Of a stretch of DNA of 64,000 nucleotides, positions 61,255 to 64,000 are shown in pieces. Both the position numbers and the translations under genes were made by a program. The notes beneath the pieces are model-generated. The model saw nothing but the letters and a program-made list of their open reading frames with translations, was not told where the DNA came from and did no database searches. Location of the stretch: NCBI RefSeq assembly GCF_002902945.1, contig NZ_CP026101.1, positions 124,001-188,000 of the forward strand. Reading direction: 5' to 3'. The number at the start of each line of letters is the position of its first letter. Within the stretch, counting starts at the first letter, position 1. Source of the DNA: Paraburkholderia caribensis (lineage in GTDB: Bacteria; Pseudomonadota; Gammaproteobacteria; Burkholderiales; Burkholderiaceae).

Positions 61255-61956
61255 ATGAAAACGCGCGCGATCGTTCTCTTCTCAGGTGGGCAAGACTCCA
61301 CAACGTGCCTGGCATGGGCGCTCGACCGATATGAGTACGTTGAGACGGTGGGGTTTGACTACGGGCAACGGCACGCCGTCGAACTGGAGTGCCGCGTGAA
61401 CGTGCTGCGCAGGCTTCGGGAGGACTTTCCCGCTTGGGGTGCGAAGCTTGGCGACGATCACATGCTTGATCTCTCGATCCTCGGCCAGATCAGTGATACC
61501 GCGCTGACTCAGGGCAAGGCGATCGAAATGCAAGCGAGCGGTCTGCCGAACACGTTCGTACCGGGACGCAATCTGCTGTTTTTCACGCTGGCAGGCGCTC
61601 TCGCCTATCGCCGTGGTCTGCAGTTGCTGGTAGGCGGCATGTGCGAGACGGACTACTCGGGCTACCCGGATTGCCGTGACAGCACGCTTAAAGCCTTGCA
61701 GGTCGCAATCTCGTTGGGAATGGATCAGCCGCTGGTGATTGAAACGCCGCTTATGTGGATCGATAAGGCCGATACTTGGCGCATGGCGGATACCCTCGGA
61801 GGCGCTGCGTTCGTAGACCTGATCCGCACCGAAACGCACACGTGCTACGTCGGAGATCGAAACGAGCAGCATGATTGGGGCTATGGTTGCGGCGAATGTC
61901 CGGCGTGCGAACTGCGGCAGAAAGGCTTCGAGTCGTTTCGGGAAGTAGCGGTATGA
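61255..61956 (+). CDS. queC: 7-cyano-7-deazaguanine (preQ0) synthase
   Basis: This 233-residue protein has the PP-loop LFSGGQDSTTCLAWAL, then GFDYGQRHAVEL, FVPGRNLLFFTLA, GGMCETDYSGYPDCRD and the zinc site HTCYVGDR...GCGECPACELRQKGF with all four Cys. It makes preQ0 from CDG with ATP and ammonia and so feeds DpdA. It lies 16 bp after the second DGQHR gene. The ATG at 61255 precedes the PP-loop directly. Confidence 0.96.
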   Translation: MKTRAIVLFSGGQDSTTCLAWALDRYEYVETVGFDYGQRHAVELECRVNVLRRLREDFPAWGAKLGDDHMLDLSILGQISDTALTQGKAIEMQASGLPNTFVPGRNLLFFTLAGALAYRRGLQLLVGGMCETDYSGYPDCRDSTLKALQVAISLGMDQPLVIETPLMWIDKADTWRMADTLGGAAFVDLIRTETHTCYVGDRNEQHDWGYGCGECPACELRQKGFESFREVAV

Positions 61957-61985
61957 CGCGCGGTGTTATGAGGGAGGAGTAGGAA

Positions 61986-62399
61986 GTGGCACCGGACCAG
62001 ATGAACTACGAACTCAGCCAGAAGTTCTATTTCGAGGCGGCGCACACGCTGCACCGGGAGATCGACGCCGAAGGCAGTCGTCGCGTTCACGGGCACACGT
62101 ATCACGCACAGATTTTCGTGCGCGGCCGGCCGGACCCTACCACACGCATGGTGGTCGACCTCGGTCTGCTACGCAGAGAGATCGAACGTGTTCGCGACCA
62201 ACTCGACCATCGTTTTCTCGATGAAGTACCCGGCCTCGGCGCGGCAACCTTAGAAGGCTTATGCGCTTACATCTACCGCAACCTTTCGTGCGCGCTGCCG
62301 AACATCTCTAGGGTTCGGGTGGAGCGACCTGCAAGCGGAGACTGCTGCGATCTTGACCTGGCGATGGCGATGCACGCTCGGGAAGAAGCGCGCATCTGA
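61986..62399 (+). CDS. queD: QueD/PTPS-family protein without the usual catalytic cysteine
   Basis: This 137-residue protein has zinc ligands H20 (FEAAHTL), H35 and H37 (RVHGHTYH), the DHRFLDE segment (74-80) and E90 in TLEGLCAYI. In QueD the motif is C-x-x-x-H-G-H; here it is S31-R-R-V-H-G-H (AGT, one base from TGT). The enzyme makes 6-carboxytetrahydropterin in the preQ0 pathway. It starts at GTG 61986 with GGGAGGAG upstream. QueE and FolE are not in the window and may be supplied by the chromosome. Confidence 0.85.
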   Translation: MAPDQMNYELSQKFYFEAAHTLHREIDAEGSRRVHGHTYHAQIFVRGRPDPTTRMVVDLGLLRREIERVRDQLDHRFLDEVPGLGAATLEGLCAYIYRNLSCALPNISRVRVERPASGDCCDLDLAMAMHAREEARI

Positions 62400-62411
62400 C
62401 ACGGGCGACGC

Positions 62412-64000
62412 TTACCCCGCCGCCTGAATCTGCTTCATCACCGTCTCGACGATACGCGTCGTTCCTGTGCCCTGAACATGGCACAGGGCGTCCGGTGTAC
62501 GCAGCGCGTCCTTGATACAGAAAAATGCCTGATGCGTGGCCACGCTCGACACGAAAAACACGAAGTCGGCGTGGCGAGTACTTTGACGCAGGCGCGGCGT
62601 GCACTCCGTGTCGCAATTCGTCGTGACCTTGAGTTTGGGACTCAAGGTCTTGAGCATATCCATTGCGCGTTGGGTTGCCTGGCTATCCAAACTATAGATC
62701 ATCACGCGCGCTTCGGAATCAGTCGTTTCCGGCTCAACAGACCTCACGACCTCTTGCGACGGCAGCGTGAAGGGAATCGAGTTCTCACTAGCCAGCAGGC
62801 GCAAGAGGGCCTTTTGCGCATCGGCGAGGCGGGCCGAGAATTCGCTGCCCGCACTCAAAATGGCGACTAGCAAGTGGTTCCGCGCCTGATCGTCGCGCGA
62901 GGGCGACATTGCCAGTGAATCGGCGAGATCGAGCGCCCAAGGCATCGAGTGAGGAGAGCGCACGACGTCGAACATTTTCTTCAGACGTTCCATCAGATGC
63001 CTGTACTGCTCGGGCGTCGGGCCGGCCCGCACGACGTGCAGCGCCGCCTGCTTGATTAGCTCCAGTTCGCTTTCGCCATAGCGGTCGCGCACCCATATGG
63101 TGTCGAGCAGTTGGTCATACAGAGGAATGAACGGCACATGCGGCCGGGTCCGCTCGACGATCCAGTCGAACCAGACTGGCAGAAGCGCGTCGAACGTGCC
63201 GGAGTTGCTAAGCACTTCGTCTTCCATACTTTGCAATAGACGCTGTTGCATGGCGTCGTCGATCTTGATGAGCGCGTCGGCGTTGGCAAGTTCGCGCCAG
63301 AACTCCACCACGTTGTCCGCCGCGGCCGGCTCCCTCTCGGCCTCGTCCAGCAACTGCGCCTTAAGGTCTTGCGGGGGGAAAGTCTCGGCTAGTCGAGTGA
63401 CATCGCCGAGCAAGCGCGTGCGGGTTTTCCGAACCTCGGCTGCTACCGCCGGGTCGCTTGCCCCCAAGCGTGCGATGGTCTGCACGGCGCGTTCGGGATC
63501 GTCGATTTCCTTAGAGCAACGCAGCAGCGCAATCAGCACATCTACGCTATCTTCGAGCGACGACAGCAGATCGTAGGCCTGTTCGTAGCGTTCAAGGTTC
63601 ATGTCCTCGCACGCTACGTCAAAGCCGTTCCGGGGCGTAAGCGCTTCGATCAGCCTGACAATACCCGCCGTTGCTGGGCCGAAGGCGTGGTCACCGAGTT
63701 CGGCCAACCATTGAGCGCAGAGATCGACGGCGGGCCGGGTCTGCGACAACTCGTGCAGCACGAACGACTTCAGCGCGGCGGGGCGACGCGAGCGTCCCAG
63801 CGAACGCAGCAGATGGCCGGCGGCCGGGCGAACCTGCGTTTCGAAGGCCTTCTTCAGTCGCTCAGGATCACCGGACGCCTCGTGCGGACGGATGCAGGTT
63901 TCGTACAGCGCTTCCCAAATGTCACCAAAGGTTTCCGGCGGCAGTCGCAACTTGAGCAGGTGCGAAAAGTTTTCGTGGTCGAGGATCTCGTCCCATCGGC
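62412..64000 (-). CDS. Large Dpd-cluster-associated protein, partial (5' end beyond window)
   Basis: The frame stays open to the right edge (WDEILDHENFSHLLKL before the first internal start), so at least 529 residues belong to a longer gene. Most is helical-repeat-like. The C-terminal 110 residues look like a compact alpha/beta domain (ARVMIYSLDSQATQRAMDMLKTLSPKLKV, HADFVFFVSSVATHQAFFCI, QGTGTTRIVETV). It is convergent with queD with only 12 bp between stops. By position it may be a restriction-arm component such as DpdD, but I cannot confirm this from motifs. Confidence 0.65.
   Translation of the reverse strand, partial: RWDEILDHENFSHLLKLRLPPETFGDIWEALYETCIRPHEASGDPERLKKAFETQVRPAAGHLLRSLGRSRRPAALKSFVLHELSQTRPAVDLCAQWLAELGDHAFGPATAGIVRLIEALTPRNGFDVACEDMNLERYEQAYDLLSSLEDSVDVLIALLRCSKEIDDPERAVQTIARLGASDPAVAAEVRKTRTRLLGDVTRLAETFPPQDLKAQLLDEAEREPAAADNVVEFWRELANADALIKIDDAMQQRLLQSMEDEVLSNSGTFDALLPVWFDWIVERTRPHVPFIPLYDQLLDTIWVRDRYGESELELIKQAALHVVRAGPTPEQYRHLMERLKKMFDVVRSPHSMPWALDLADSLAMSPSRDDQARNHLLVAILSAGSEFSARLADAQKALLRLLASENSIPFTLPSQEVVRSVEPETTDSEARVMIYSLDSQATQRAMDMLKTLSPKLKVTTNCDTECTPRLRQSTRHADFVFFVSSVATHQAFFCIKDALRTPDALCHVQGTGTTRIVETVMKQIQAAG

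Noticed and set aside
61986..62399. Eukaryote-type PTPS (biopterin) enzyme
   Set aside because: Position behind queC in a Dpd cluster favours the QueD role despite the missing Cys.

Overview
The window looks like a chromosome segment from Burkholderia sensu lato (Paraburkholderia, Caballeronia or Burkholderia). Reasons: high-GC coding bias, a small DUF4148 secreted protein, a Tat-exported high-potential iron-sulfur protein, a short Burkholderia-type H-NS protein, and the conserved block rsmI-yraN-diaA-dolP-cytochrome c. I identified everything by reading motifs; no database search was possible.

Layout. (1) 1-21.1 kb is ordinary core chromosome: an AAA+ ATPase cut by the window edge, an LhgO-like FAD oxidoreductase, HiPIP, an MHS-type transporter, an amidase, a dienelactone hydrolase, a LivJ-type binding protein, a JmjC/cupin protein, a second MFS carrier, a HugZ-like protein, H-NS, a CDF metal exporter, an Lrp-type regulator, an exonuclease/metallo-hydrolase pair, RlpA, and the rsmI/yraN/diaA/dolP/cytochrome block. 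(2) A tRNA-Ala (anticodon CGC, 21167-21242) marks the boundary to a large accessory region that runs past the right end of the window. No integrase is visible. (3) 21.8-27.7 kb holds a CP4-57-like core: AlpA-like HTH, YfjI-like (DUF3987) ATPase, a membrane protein, and a YfjJ/inovirus-Gp2-like protein. (4) 27.7-30 kb is decayed DNA with three striking palindromes and a ChrA fragment. (5) 29.96-33.63 kb holds a SLATT two-TM protein, a small HD alarmone-hydrolase-like protein, and an 860-residue protein that joins an ASKHA/NTPDase-Ppx phosphatase domain to a RelA/SpoT-like synthetase domain. This is the best candidate for an undescribed system. (6) 34.4-37 kb has secreted and lipoproteins. (7) 37.2-43.3 kb is an ICE/plasmid-type backbone: XRE regulator, two related small proteins, a membrane/HTH protein paralogous to the one at 25.4 kb, an RDF-like protein, YqaJ exonuclease, DUF932 and a glycine-zipper zinc-ribbon protein. 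(8) 43.5-54.7 kb is a defence block: a WYL regulator with a candidate operator, small proteins, an Eleos-like (LeoBC/LeoA) dynamin pair, then unknown protein, PLD nuclease and SNF2-type helicase, most with overlapping start and stop codons. (9) 54.8-56.3 kb has an IS66 deletion remnant and decayed second copies of the DUF932 and glycine-zipper genes, so the defence block sits between two related but divergent backbones. (10) 56.8-64 kb is a 7-deazaguanine DNA-modification (Dpd) cluster: a YaaA/DUF6884-like protein, two DGQHR (DpdB-type) proteins flanking DpdA, QueC, a QueD homologue lacking the usual catalytic Cys, and a large convergent gene that runs off the window.

How the genes work together: the accessory part appears to be a composite mobile island carrying at least three nucleotide- or membrane-centred defence modules, namely alarmone signalling with a membrane effector, dynamin GTPases with a PLD/helicase set, and DNA base modification. 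They are embedded in transfer and recombination housekeeping genes.
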